This document shows positions 1-8,066 of a stretch of 64,000 nt of DNA, one piece after another. The translations under genes and the position numbers were made by a program. The stretch lies in the NCBI GenBank assembly GCA_963837455.1, contig CAWINM010000008.1, positions 62,001 to 126,000 of the forward strand, in the 5' to 3' direction. Source of the stretch: DASYQD01 sp963837455 (lineage in GTDB: Bacteria > Acidobacteriota > Thermoanaerobaculia > Multivoradales > JAIOJS01). The notes below the pieces were generated by a model. That model did no database searches, had not been told where the DNA came from, and worked only from the letters and a program-made list of their open reading frames with translations. Every line of letters starts with the position of its first letter. Within the stretch, counting starts at the first letter, position 1.

Positions 1-34
1 TGGTACGGTCGATGCCAACCGTTCTCGCGAGGGC

Positions 35-1819
35 TCATCGCATCCTCCGCAGCAGGTCGATCAGCTCGGGGTCGCCTCCCGCCGGCGGGCGCCAGTCGAG
101 CTGCACGGCGGCCGCGCCCTGGGCGAGGAGGCTATGGTGGAACGCCTCGACGCCAACGGTGACGGCGGCGAGCGGCGCCGCGACGGCGTCGGGCGACACC
201 GCCGCGGCGGGCTCCTCGGGTAGCCATCGCGCGACATGCTCCCAGGCGGCGGCGAGCGCCTCCTCGAGCGAGCGGCAGACGGTGGCGCCGGCCTCGGCGA
301 GCCGCGCCGCCTGCTCGTCGAGCCCCTGCGGGTCGGTCGCCGTCCCCAGGAGCAGGGCCGCCACCGTCAGCGTGCGAGCCTGACCGGCGGCGAGCTCGCG
401 CGCGTGCTCCACCGCGGGCGCCAGCACCGCCGCCGGGTCGGCGTTGGCGCCGTCGCCGAGCACGACGTCGAAGAGCAGGAACCCCACCTCGGGGTCGGCG
501 GCCTCACGAGCCAGCCGCTCGGCGAGCGGCTCGGCGTCGAGCATCGGGTGCGGTTTGCCCGCCGTCAGCTCGTCGGCGCCCATGTCGACGACGCAGTGCG
601 CACGGCTCGTGCGCGGGTCGTCGAGGCGCTGCTCGGCGCGCAGCGGCACGTTGCTGGTGAGCGGCTCGCACAACAGCTGCAGCCCCGCCACCAGCTGGCT
701 GGCGATGGTGCCGCCGCCGCAGAGCGCGCGCACCCAGCGGCCACGCCCGGAGCCGTCATGCTCGGCAGCGGGTGCGGCAGGCGTCCTGGTCGTCATGGGA
801 TGGGTGTCACCATGGTGGAGAGTCGCCGCGACCGGCACCGCGCCGTCCTCGGCGCCGGGTCGCATGGCCTCCTCGCGGCGCACCAGGCTCGCCGCCAGCT
901 CGGCGGCGTCGGCCGCCGAAGCGGCGAACCAGACGTCACCCACTCGCCGCGCCGGCATCGGCACGCCGAGTAGCCACGCCACCATCGGCTTGCCAACTCG
1001 CCGTGCGGCGGCGAGCAGCCGGCCGGCGACCGCGGGCGCCGGCGGCTTGCTCACCAGCACGACGACGCGCGTCGCGGGGTCGTCGCCCAGCAGCTCCAGG
1101 GCCTGCCGAGCCGCCAGCCCCCCCACCTCCGCCGAGAGGTCGCGCCCGCCGGTGCCGAGCGCCTGCGAGACGCCGCACTCCCGCGCGTCGAGCTGGCAAC
1201 AGAGCGCCTGCAGGCCGGTGCCGGAGGCCGCCACCACCCCCACCGGCCCGCGTCGTACGCGGTTGGCGAAGCCCAGGCCGATGCCCCCCACCACCGCCGT
1301 GCCGCAGTCGGGGCCGAGCACCAGCAGGCCGCGCCGGCGGGCGGCGCGCTTGAGCGCCACCTCCTCGGCGAGCGGCACGTGGTCGCTGAACAGGAAGACG
1401 TGGCGACCTGCGGCGAGGGCGCCCCAGGCGACCTCGGCGGCGTAGGCGCCAGGCACCGAGACCAGCACCCAGCGTGCCGCGGGCAGTTGGTGGAACGCGG
1501 CGTCGAGGCTCCGGGGCCGCGACGCCACGCCGGCTGCCGGGCGTCGCGCCGCCAGCAGCTCGTCGACGCGCGCCAACGCCGCCGCCGCCGCCGCCTCGTC
1601 GCTGGCCTCCACCACCACCACCAGATCGTCGGTCCGCGCCGCGCTCGACGCCGCGTCGGCGAGCCCCGACTCGGCGAGGAGCTCGCGGTTGGCGGGCGTC
1701 GCCATCACCGCCGCCGCCCGCAGGACCCCCGGCTCGGCGGCGAGGCGGCGCTGCAGCTCGAGCAGCACCACCGAGTCGAGGTAGGCGCCGGGGCGCAGCA
1801 GCTGGCGGCGGGCGGTCAC
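35..1819 (-). CDS. fdrA: FdrA family protein (acyl-CoA synthetase-like; oxamate/ureide catabolism)
   Basis: A 594-residue protein that opens with the FdrA-type region (QLLRPGAYLDSVVLLELQ, then AAVMATPANRELL) and continues into a succinyl-CoA synthetase alpha-like CoA-binding fold with an ASGTG loop. In E. coli FdrA works with AllG and AllH in oxamate carbamoyl transfer at the end of allantoin breakdown; that is family knowledge, and the substrate here is inferred. The GTG start overlaps the TGA stop of the upstream amidase as GTGA, so translation is coupled. It is the last complete gene of a four-gene operon that probably continues beyond the left edge, where DUF1116 (AllG) and DUF2877 (AllH) partners would be expected. 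It is slightly longer than E. coli FdrA because of an alanine/glycine-rich linker near the middle. Confidence 0.85.
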   Translation of the reverse strand: MTARRQLLRPGAYLDSVVLLELQRRLAAEPGVLRAAAVMATPANRELLAESGLADAASSAARTDDLVVVVEASDEAAAAAALARVDELLAARRPAAGVASRPRSLDAAFHQLPAARWVLVSVPGAYAAEVAWGALAAGRHVFLFSDHVPLAEEVALKRAARRRGLLVLGPDCGTAVVGGIGLGFANRVRRGPVGVVAASGTGLQALCCQLDARECGVSQALGTGGRDLSAEVGGLAARQALELLGDDPATRVVVLVSKPPAPAVAGRLLAAARRVGKPMVAWLLGVPMPARRVGDVWFAASAADAAELAASLVRREEAMRPGAEDGAVPVAATLHHGDTHPMTTRTPAAPAAEHDGSGRGRWVRALCGGGTIASQLVAGLQLLCEPLTSNVPLRAEQRLDDPRTSRAHCVVDMGADELTAGKPHPMLDAEPLAERLAREAADPEVGFLLFDVVLGDGANADPAAVLAPAVEHARELAAGQARTLTVAALLLGTATDPQGLDEQAARLAEAGATVCRSLEEALAAAWEHVARWLPEEPAAAVSPDAVAAPLAAVTVGVEAFHHSLLAQGAAAVQLDWRPPAGGDPELIDLLRRMR

Positions 1820-3090
1820 GCCAGCGCCTCGGCGAGCCGCGGCCCCCAGGCGAGCAGCTCCTCGTCAGCATCGCCGCGGGCGCTCGCCTGCACGCCGTGC
1901 GGCAAGCCCTCGGCATCGCGGCCGGCGGGCAGCGCCAGCGTCGGCATCCCGGCATGCGTCCAGGGGAGGTTCATCACCGGGTCGCCGGTGGCGGCGATTC
2001 CCGCCGGCGGCGGCCCGGGTGCCGCCGGCGAGATCCAGAGGTCGATGCCGTGGACATCCATCAGCGCCTCGAGCTCGGCGCGCAGGGCGGCGCGCCCGGC
2101 ACGGGCGCGCTCCACCTCGGCGGGGTCGGCGGCGCGGCCACGCTCGAGCAGGGCGCGGGTCTCGGGGTGGTAGCGGGCACCGAAGCGCGCGAACCAGGCG
2201 GCGTGCACCTGCCAGGCTTCGGCGGCCACCAGCAGGCGATGCCGCACGTCGACGGCGGCGAAGGCGGCGAGCGCCGGTACCTGTCGCACCTCGAGCCCGG
2301 CCGCGCGCAGCCGCGCGCAGGCGGCGCGGAAGACCGCGAGCGCTGCCGGCGAGGCGCGCTCGAGGTAGGGCCCCCCGGGGACGCCGAGCACCGGCTGCGA
2401 GGGCACCGTCACCGGCGACCGCCAGCCGTCGCAGAGGGCGGCCGCCACCGCGGCGGCGAGCTCGACGCTGGCGGCAAGCCAGCCCACGTGGTCGACCGAC
2501 GGCGCCAGCGGGATGACGCCGTCGCGGGGCACGCGGTCGTAGGTGGGCTTGAAGCCGACGATGCCGCAGTAAGCGGCGGGCCGGCAGATCGAGCCGATGG
2601 TCTGGGTGCCGAGCGCGACCGCAGCGAAACCAGCCGCCACCGCTGCCGCCGAGCCGCTGCTCGACCCACCGGGAGTGCGTCCTGGGGCGATCGGGTTGTT
2701 GGTGGGCCCGGGGGCGAAGTAGGCGAACTCGGTAGTCACCGTCTTGCCCACCAGCAGGGCGCCGGCGGCGAGCAGGCGCGAGACCGCCGCGCCTTGCGGG
2801 CCGGCGAGCTCCTCGACCGGCAGGCTGCTGCCGGCGGCGGTGGGAAAGCCGTCGACGTGGAAGATGTCCTTGATCCCCACCGGCAAGCCGAGCAGCGGCG
2901 GCCGGCGGGAGCCCTCGGGGCGGCGCTGGCGCTCCAGGGCGACCGCCCGCGACAGCCGCTCCCAGCGCCCGGGCTCGGGGAGGAAGGCGCGCACCTCGGG
3001 CTCGCGGGCGTCGACGCGACGCCGCAGCGCATCGAGAGCACCGGGCTGGGTGAGGTCGGCGGGGGCGGCGGCGACGAGAGGGGAGCTCAC
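1816..3090 (-). CDS. Amidase signature family enzyme
   Basis: Amidase signature hydrolase of about 424 residues, acting on C-N amide bonds through a Ser-cisSer-Lys triad. The Lys lies in GLPVGIKDIF, and the glycine/serine-rich signature is GRTPGGSSSGSAAAVAAG with the catalytic serines; GTQTIGSICRPAAYCGIVG follows. A longer frame starts further upstream, but its first 72 codons read as a shadow of the ferredoxin-like gene. I chose the GTG at 3090 because it overlaps that gene's TGA as GTGA, the same junction used to enter fdrA. The substrate is not visible; the neighbours (molybdo-hydroxylase subunits and FdrA) suggest a nitrogen heterocycle breakdown product such as a ureide or oxamate-type amide. 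Confidence 0.88.
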   Translation of the reverse strand: MSSPLVAAAPADLTQPGALDALRRRVDAREPEVRAFLPEPGRWERLSRAVALERQRRPEGSRRPPLLGLPVGIKDIFHVDGFPTAAGSSLPVEELAGPQGAAVSRLLAAGALLVGKTVTTEFAYFAPGPTNNPIAPGRTPGGSSSGSAAAVAAGFAAVALGTQTIGSICRPAAYCGIVGFKPTYDRVPRDGVIPLAPSVDHVGWLAASVELAAAVAAALCDGWRSPVTVPSQPVLGVPGGPYLERASPAALAVFRAACARLRAAGLEVRQVPALAAFAAVDVRHRLLVAAEAWQVHAAWFARFGARYHPETRALLERGRAADPAEVERARAGRAALRAELEALMDVHGIDLWISPAAPGPPPAGIAATGDPVMNLPWTHAGMPTLALPAGRDAEGLPHGVQASARGDADEELLAWGPRLAEALA

Positions 3091-3635
3091 CCCGGCTCGC
3101 TCTCTGCCGCCGGTGCCTCCGCCGCGGCGGGGACACCCGCGGCGCGCTGGGCGGCGAGCAGCACGGCGTCGACGATGTGCTGGTAACCGGTGCAGCGGCA
3201 GAGATTGCCGGAGAGGGCGAGCCGCACCTGCGCCTCGTCGGGCTGCGGGCAGTCGCGGAGAAAGGCGACGAGCGTCATCAGGATGCCAGGGGTGCAGAAG
3301 CCGCACTGCAGCGCGTGCGCGTCCCAGAACGCCTCCTGCAGCGGGTGCAGGTGTTCGGGCGACGGCGTCAGCCCCTCGACGGTGGTCAGCTCGTGCCCGT
3401 CGACCTGCGCCGCCAGCAGCAGGCAGGAGCGCACCGGCTCGCCATCGAGCAGCACCGTGCAGGCGCCGCAGACGCCGTGCTCGCAGCCGACGTGTGTGCC
3501 GGTGAGGCCGAGCTCGTGGCGCAGGAAGTCCGACAGCAGCAGCCGCGCCTCGACGGTGCCGGTGTGTTCGACGCCGTTGACTCGCACCCGCACCTCGACG
3601 GCGGTCGCCGGTTGCGGCAGCGAAGGCTCAGCCAA
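3087..3635 (-). CDS. (2Fe-2S)-binding small subunit of a xanthine dehydrogenase/CO dehydrogenase-type hydroxylase
   Basis: Small electron-transfer subunit of about 182 residues. An N-terminal plant-type ferredoxin domain carries CEHGVCGACTVLLDG and an earlier half of the cluster ligands; a C-terminal helical [2Fe-2S] domain carries CGFCTPGIL and CRCTGYQHIV. It passes electrons from the molybdopterin subunit to the FAD subunit encoded just upstream. The start appears to be a TTG at 3635 that overlaps the upstream gene's stop by 8 nt; a GTG a few codons later is an alternative. The molybdopterin large subunit is not in the window, so it lies past the left edge or elsewhere. XDH, CO dehydrogenase and isoquinoline oxidoreductase families cannot be told apart from this subunit alone. 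Confidence 0.92.
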   Translation of the reverse strand: MAEPSLPQPATAVEVRVRVNGVEHTGTVEARLLLSDFLRHELGLTGTHVGCEHGVCGACTVLLDGEPVRSCLLLAAQVDGHELTTVEGLTPSPEHLHPLQEAFWDAHALQCGFCTPGILMTLVAFLRDCPQPDEAQVRLALSGNLCRCTGYQHIVDAVLLAAQRAAGVPAAAEAPAAESEPG

Positions 3636-4539
3636 CTCCCACCCCCCGCCGTTCGCCGGCGCCTCCCTCGTCGCCGCGAGCGCGCGCGAAGGCTCGCCGC
3701 AAGGCGCGCGCCGTCAGCACGCTGGCAAGGTGACGCTTGAAGGCGGCGCTGGCGTGGACGTCGTCGTGGGGCTCGATCTCCGCCGCCGCCGCGACCGCTG
3801 CCGCGGCGATCGCCGCCTCACTCGGGGCCTCGCCGCCGAGGGCCGCCGCTGCCCCTCGCGCCACCAACGGGCCGCCCCCCACCGCCAGGAAGACCACCCG
3901 CGCCTCGGCGCAGCGGCCCGCCTCGTCGAGGCGTACCACCGTTGCCACGCCCACCTGTGCATAGTCGCCGTGGCGCCGCGCCGCCTCCTCGAAGGCCCAG
4001 CCGCTGCGCGCCGGCAATGGCGGCCAGACGATCTCGGTGAGCAGCTCGTCGGCCTCCAGCGCGGTGCTGAAGAGGCCGGTGTAGAAGTCGTCTGCCGCCA
4101 CCCAGCGCTCGCCATCCTGGCGCTGCAGCTTGAGCCTCGCCGCGAGCGCCACCGCCAGCGCCGGCAGCTCGGCCTTGGGGTCGGCGTGCGCCAGACTCCC
4201 CCCCACCGTGCCGCGGTTGCGGATCTGCGGGTGGGCGATGTGCGGCACCGCCTCGGCGAGCAGCGGCGCCTGCGCCGCCACCTCGGGAGCGCGCTCGAGC
4301 TGGCGGTGACGGGTGAGCGCACCCATGCGCAGGCCGCCGCCCTCGACACGCAGCAACTCCAGCTCGGCGACGCCGTTGAGGTCGACGAGCACCGCCGGAT
4401 GGGCGAGACGGAAGTTGAGCACCGGCAGCAGGCTCTGGCCACCGGCGAGCGCCTTCCCCTCGTCACCGTGCCGCGCCATCAGCGCCAGCGCCTCCGCCAG
4501 CGAGCGCGGCGCGACGTAGGCGAACGGGGCCGGCTTCAT
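3628..4539 (-). CDS. FAD-binding medium subunit of a xanthine dehydrogenase/CO dehydrogenase-type hydroxylase
   Basis: Medium, FAD-binding (CoxM/XdhB-like) subunit of 303 residues. The two flavin-binding motifs are present: AGGQSLLPVLNFR near residue 33 and IRNRGTVGGSLAHADPKAE near residue 106. The rest is the CO dehydrogenase flavoprotein C-terminal domain. It receives electrons from the [2Fe-2S] subunit encoded directly downstream with an 8-nt overlap. It is the first gene of the operon. No Shine-Dalgarno precedes the ATG, but a TAGGCT hexamer ends 7 nt upstream, so the message is probably leaderless. The arginine/glycine-rich last 25 residues look dispensable. Confidence 0.92.
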   Translation of the reverse strand: MKPAPFAYVAPRSLAEALALMARHGDEGKALAGGQSLLPVLNFRLAHPAVLVDLNGVAELELLRVEGGGLRMGALTRHRQLERAPEVAAQAPLLAEAVPHIAHPQIRNRGTVGGSLAHADPKAELPALAVALAARLKLQRQDGERWVAADDFYTGLFSTALEADELLTEIVWPPLPARSGWAFEEAARRHGDYAQVGVATVVRLDEAGRCAEARVVFLAVGGGPLVARGAAAALGGEAPSEAAIAAAAVAAAAEIEPHDDVHASAAFKRHLASVLTARALRRAFARARGDEGGAGERRGVGVG

Positions 4540-4546
4540 CGCCGCG

Positions 4547-4552
4547 AGCCTA
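4547..4552 (-). promoter_or_regulatory. Putative -10 element (TAGGCT) for leaderless start of the FAD subunit gene
   Basis: TAGGCT ends exactly 7 nt before the ATG at 4539 on the minus strand, which would place the transcription start at or next to the start codon. There is no purine-rich ribosome binding site. No clear -35 is visible. Confidence 0.45.
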
Positions 4553-4755
4553 TCCGAAGGGAGCGCCGGCGAGGAACGTTGCGGCGCCTATCGAGCTCAT
4601 GGCGCCCCTTCATCGCCCACCGACCCCTCTCCGGGTGACGCGAGCGCCCGCATCCTGGGCTGCGGTCATGAGAGCCCGGCCGCGCGGCGTGTGCTCGTTC
4701 GGCGACGCGAGCGCACCGAAGCCCGCGTCCTCCGCACGCGAAGCTCGCAGGTGGC

Positions 4756-6306
4756 TCAGGGGGGCAGCAGGTGCTTCTGCACCTTGCCGAGCGCGTTGCG
4801 GGGAAGCGCCTCGACGGTACGGAAAGCGACCGGAAGCTTGAAGCGCGCCAGCTCCGCGGCGCAGTGTGCGAGCAGCGCCTCCTCGTCGAGGCCGTCGTCC
4901 ACCACCAGGAACGCCACCGGCACCTCGCCCCAGTCGGCGTGCGGGCGCCCCACCACCGCCGCCTCGCGCACGCCGGGGTAGGTCTCGAGCACCTCCTCCA
5001 CCTCGCGCGGGTAGACGTTGAAACCGCCGCGCAGGATGAGCTCCCGGCCGCGGCCGAGCAGGCTGACGTGACCGCTCGCCGGATCGAGACGGCCGACGTC
5101 GCCGGTACGGAACCAGCGGCACCCCACGCCGTCGACCGCAAAGCTCGCCGCCGTCTTCTCGGGGTCGCGCCAGTAGCCCGCGAAGACGTTGCTGCCCCGC
5201 ACCAGCAGCTCGCCCTCGCCCCCCGGCTCGACGTCGCGCCCGTCGCGGTCGACGATGCGCAGGGACACCCCGGGCAGCGGCGTCCCCACCGTCCCCGGCA
5301 GCCGCTCGCCGGCGTACGGGTTGGAGAGCAGCATGCCGGTTTCGGTCATACCGTAGCGCTCGAGGATGGCCTGCCCGGTGAGGGCGCGGAAGGCGGCGAA
5401 GGTCTCCGGCGCGAGCGGCGCGCTGCCGCAGCAGAAGAGCCTCACCGCGCCGAGGCGCTGCGACGATGGTTTGGCCACTGCCGTGGCTTGCGCTGGAGTC
5501 TCGAGATCCGCGGCGTCGCCCAGCGCCGCGAGGAGTCGCACGTACATCGTCGGCACGCCGAAGAACAGCGTCGCCTCGCCGGCGGCGAGCTCGGCCGCCA
5601 CCGCCACCGCCTCGAAGCGGCGCCGCAGGCTCACCGAAGCGCCGGCGGCGAGGGCGGTGAAGAGCCCCACCACCAGGCCGTGGGTGTGGAAGATGGGCAA
5701 CGTCAGCAGCAGGCGGTCGGCGGGCTCCCAGCTCCAGGCCGCCATCAGGCCGGTGACGGTCGCCAGCAGATTGTCGTGGGTGAGCATCGCCCCCTTGCTG
5801 CGACCGGTGGTGCCCGAGGTGTAGAGCAGCAGGGCGAGATCGTCGCCGCGGGCGGGCGACGGTCGCGGCAGCAACGCGGGGTGCTCCACGGCGGGCGGCA
5901 ACTCCGCCGCCAGCTCCTCGACGAGCAGCGCCGGCACCTCCCCGAGGACGTCGTCGCCGACCTCGGCGAGCACTGCCAGCTGGTCGCGCTCGGTGAGCAG
6001 CAGACGCGGCGCCGCGTCGGTGAGCACGTGCGCGAGCTCGAGGCGACGGTAGGCGAGGTTGAGCGGCACCGCCACCGCACCGAGACGCAACGCCGCGAGA
6101 TAGGCGAGCACCGTCTCCTCGCGGTTGCCGAGCCACAGCGCCACCCGATCGCCACGCGCGACGCCGCGTTCGGCCAGCACCGCCGCCCAGCGCTCCGCCG
6201 CCGCCAGCAGCTCGCCGTGACTCCGCACCTGCCCGTCGGCGAGCCGCAACGCCGGCGCCGCGGGGCCCCGGCGGCGGGCGATGAGGAGGAGGTCCCAGAG
6301 GTTCAT
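4756..6306 (-). CDS. matB: Malonyl-CoA synthetase-like acyl-CoA ligase (ANL superfamily)
   Basis: Adenylate-forming ligase of 516 residues that activates a carboxylic acid to its CoA thioester. The ATP-binding P-loop is LLYTSGTTGRSKGAMLTH; the A5 motif is YGMTETGMLLSNPY followed by PGTVGTPLPGVSLRI; the hinge is GRGRELILRGGFNVYP; the catalytic lysine lies in LPRNALGKVQKHLL near the C-terminus. The TETGML-NPY and GKVQKHLL variants are those of MatB/ACSF3 malonyl-CoA synthetases, so malonate or methylmalonate is the best guess, though other short acids remain possible. A short insertion precedes the CCGSAPL segment. The gene stands alone. It has no Shine-Dalgarno, and TAGGCT lies 10 nt before the ATG. 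About 215 nt between it and the next operon hold nothing recognisable. Confidence 0.75.
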   Translation of the reverse strand: MNLWDLLLIARRRGPAAPALRLADGQVRSHGELLAAAERWAAVLAERGVARGDRVALWLGNREETVLAYLAALRLGAVAVPLNLAYRRLELAHVLTDAAPRLLLTERDQLAVLAEVGDDVLGEVPALLVEELAAELPPAVEHPALLPRPSPARGDDLALLLYTSGTTGRSKGAMLTHDNLLATVTGLMAAWSWEPADRLLLTLPIFHTHGLVVGLFTALAAGASVSLRRRFEAVAVAAELAAGEATLFFGVPTMYVRLLAALGDAADLETPAQATAVAKPSSQRLGAVRLFCCGSAPLAPETFAAFRALTGQAILERYGMTETGMLLSNPYAGERLPGTVGTPLPGVSLRIVDRDGRDVEPGGEGELLVRGSNVFAGYWRDPEKTAASFAVDGVGCRWFRTGDVGRLDPASGHVSLLGRGRELILRGGFNVYPREVEEVLETYPGVREAAVVGRPHADWGEVPVAFLVVDDGLDEEALLAHCAAELARFKLPVAFRTVEALPRNALGKVQKHLLPP

Positions 6307-6316
6307 CGCCGGAGGC

Positions 6317-6322
6317 AGCCTA
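6317..6322 (-). promoter_or_regulatory. Putative -10 element (TAGGCT) upstream of the matB-like gene
   Basis: TAGGCT lies 10 nt before the ATG at 6306, with no ribosome binding site between. This predicts a leaderless or nearly leaderless transcript. Confidence 0.4.
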
Positions 6323-6564
6323 CATTGCGAGTCGCGTTGTGGCCCCGGGAAAGCCGCAACACAAGCGCACGGCCCGCCAGCTCAGGTCGGGTCGGTTGCC
6401 CCGATCGGTCCCGCGGCGCCGTGCGCCGCGAACCCGGTGGCACCCACTCCGGTGTGGATAGCCCTCCTCGGCGCCGGCAGCGCCAGCTCGCTGCCTACGT
6501 CCGGGGTCGAGAGCCACAGAGCCGCCAGCGGCGCCACAGCCCTGCCCGCCGCGCCCAGACCCGC

Positions 6565-6762
6565 CTACGACGAGATCGGTCCGCTCGGGCAGGTGCCGGG
6601 GTTGCTCTTGGCGGGTGGCGTGGGCGCACAGACGGAGGCGACGCTCTCCAGCGGCTCGCGCGAGAGGATGCGCGGGGCCCGATAGCGGCGACGGCCGTCG
6701 CCTGCCGGCTGCTCGTCTTCGGCCCGCCCCAGCTCGTCCGCGCCGGTCTCTCTCGCGCTCAT
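6565..6762 (-). CDS. Small RiPP-precursor-like peptide with C-terminal cysteines
   Basis: A 65-codon gene with a strong ribosome binding region (AGGAGTGAGGTG) right before the ATG at 6762, which I prefer over an ATG 12 codons further up. The first 26 residues are charged and leader-like. They lead into RYRAPRILSREPLESVASVC and then a proline/serine/glycine-rich tail with a second cysteine (SNPGTCPSGPISS). A charged leader, a Tyr-x-x-Pro-Arg hinge, a Leu-Glu step and a short Cys/Gly/Ser/Pro core are the look of a ribosomally made, modified peptide precursor. No maturase, protease or exporter lies next to it, so that reading is inference only. A TACAAT -10 candidate lies about 65 nt upstream. 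The roughly 260 nt between it and the matB-like gene contain nothing I recognise. Confidence 0.6.
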   Translation of the reverse strand: MSARETGADELGRAEDEQPAGDGRRRYRAPRILSREPLESVASVCAPTPPAKSNPGTCPSGPISS

Positions 6763-6828
6763 GGTCACCTCACTCCTGCCGCGGCGCGCCGCGAGCACCG
6801 CCCGTGCCTAGGTTCGATCTGACAACAG

Positions 6829-6834
6829 ATTGTA
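6829..6834 (-). promoter_or_regulatory. Putative -10 (TACAAT) for the small peptide gene, overlapping a hairpin/operator
   Basis: TACAAT on the minus strand, about 67 nt before the peptide ATG. It abuts the inverted repeat ATCTG-N4-CAGAT (6817-6830), which could be an operator or the first hairpin of the leader. A 14-bp palindrome, CGCGGCGCGCCGCG (6780-6793), sits just before the ribosome binding site. Confidence 0.35.
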
Positions 6835-6920
6835 GAGGTTGAGGGCGGCGCGGTCCACCCCTGGCACGGTCGGAGCCGGGCGCACCGGCTGGCAGGGCTC
6901 GAGCTCTTCCAGGTGCGTGG

Positions 6921-7985
6921 TCACGCCGGAGCGGCGGAGAGATCCTCCCGCTCGACGCCGGCACCGAGCACGAAGTCGGGGCCGAAGGCGCCCGCGGGCG
7001 TCAAGAAGCCGGAGTCGATGCCGCCGGCGGTCACCCGCACGACCGCGGCGAGCGCCGTGATCACGGTCCAGCGGTAGGCCTGCGGACCGCGCTGTCTCGC
7101 GGCCACCACCGCACCCTGGGCGTCTCGCGCCTCGCCCCACAGACGGGTCTCCCCCTTCGCCAATCGCTCGTTGGAGGGACCCGGCGCGCGCTGGCGCGCC
7201 CGCGCGGCGGCGAGCCGACGCAGGGGCGCCAGGCGCAGCAGGCCGACCAGCGGTCGGCTGCGACGCAGTCGCCGGATCATCGGCTCGGGCATCGCCATGT
7301 ATACCTCGACGTTGGGGATGCCGGTGGTGTACCAGGCGGTCACCACGTCCCCCCAGGGGATCGTCACCGCCGGCTGCGGGCCCTCGCCGAAGTCGACCTC
7401 GCGGGTATGCCACGCCACCGGCACCCGCACCAGCTCGCCGTCGCGGCGCACCAGGCCGCCCTCGTGCGCGTGCTCGGCCATGGTGGCGGCGGTGCCTCGC
7501 GACGGACCGGCGTCCGGGCGGAAGGCGAGGGTGAGGTGGGTGGCGCCGGGGAGCCGTCGCTTCAGGTGCGCCGCCAGGCAGTCGGAGGGGACGACGTCGA
7601 AGCCCACGCCGGGGAGCAGCGTGATGCCTGCCGCGGCGGCGGCCCCACTTAGCGCGGCGAGGGCGAGGAACACCTCGGCTTCGCCCGTGATGTCGAGGTA
7701 GGAGACGCGACGCGCCAGGCATGCGTCCACCATCGGCCGATAGGTGTGGACGAACGGTCCGGCGCAGTGGAGCACCGCCGGCACCTGGTCGAGCGCCGCC
7801 TCGAGCGCGGCGCGGTCGGCGAGGTCGAAGGCACGACACGAGAGCCCGAGCTCGGCGGCGAGAGCGGTCAGCCGGTGCGGGTCGCGGCCGGCGAGCAGCG
7901 GCCGCAGGCCGCGCGCCGCGGCCTCACGGGCGATCCGCTCGCCGGTGTAGCCGTAGGCGCCGTAGAGCAGGAAGCTCGCGTCCAC
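6921..7985 (-). CDS. Saccharopine dehydrogenase-like NAD(P)-binding protein
   Basis: A 354-residue protein of the saccharopine dehydrogenase/trans-acting enoyl reductase fold. The N-terminal Rossmann loop is LLYGAYGYTGERIA, followed by LLAGRDPHRLTALA and the typical VLHCAGPF and SYLDITGE segments. Members reduce or oxidise very different substrates, and many are uncharacterised, so I assign no reaction. The start is GTG at 7985. There is no ribosome binding site, and TAGCAT lies 9 nt upstream, again suggesting a leaderless message. It is separated from both neighbours and is probably transcribed alone. Confidence 0.8.
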   Translation of the reverse strand: MDASFLLYGAYGYTGERIAREAAARGLRPLLAGRDPHRLTALAAELGLSCRAFDLADRAALEAALDQVPAVLHCAGPFVHTYRPMVDACLARRVSYLDITGEAEVFLALAALSGAAAAAGITLLPGVGFDVVPSDCLAAHLKRRLPGATHLTLAFRPDAGPSRGTAATMAEHAHEGGLVRRDGELVRVPVAWHTREVDFGEGPQPAVTIPWGDVVTAWYTTGIPNVEVYMAMPEPMIRRLRRSRPLVGLLRLAPLRRLAAARARQRAPGPSNERLAKGETRLWGEARDAQGAVVAARQRGPQAYRWTVITALAAVVRVTAGGIDSGFLTPAGAFGPDFVLGAGVEREDLSAAPA

Positions 7986-7994
7986 CGTGACGCG

Positions 7995-8000
7995 ATGCTA
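7995..8000 (-). promoter_or_regulatory. Putative -10 element (TAGCAT) upstream of the saccharopine dehydrogenase-like gene
   Basis: TAGCAT lies 9 nt before the GTG start at 7985, and no Shine-Dalgarno is present. Confidence 0.35.
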
Positions 8001-8066
8001 CCAGCGCCGGCGCCCGGGCGCCCGGGCGCACGGAGGCGCGAGCCCCCGGCGGGCGGGCTTCAGGTC

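Noticed and set aside
3091..3306. N-terminal extension of the amidase
   Set aside because: The 72 extra codons are a shadow of the [2Fe-2S] subunit gene, and the GTGA overlap gives a better start.
6805..6835. A tRNA-like T-loop (GGTTCGATC)
   Set aside because: No acceptor or anticodon stems can be folded around it; it belongs to the leader hairpin region of the small peptide gene.
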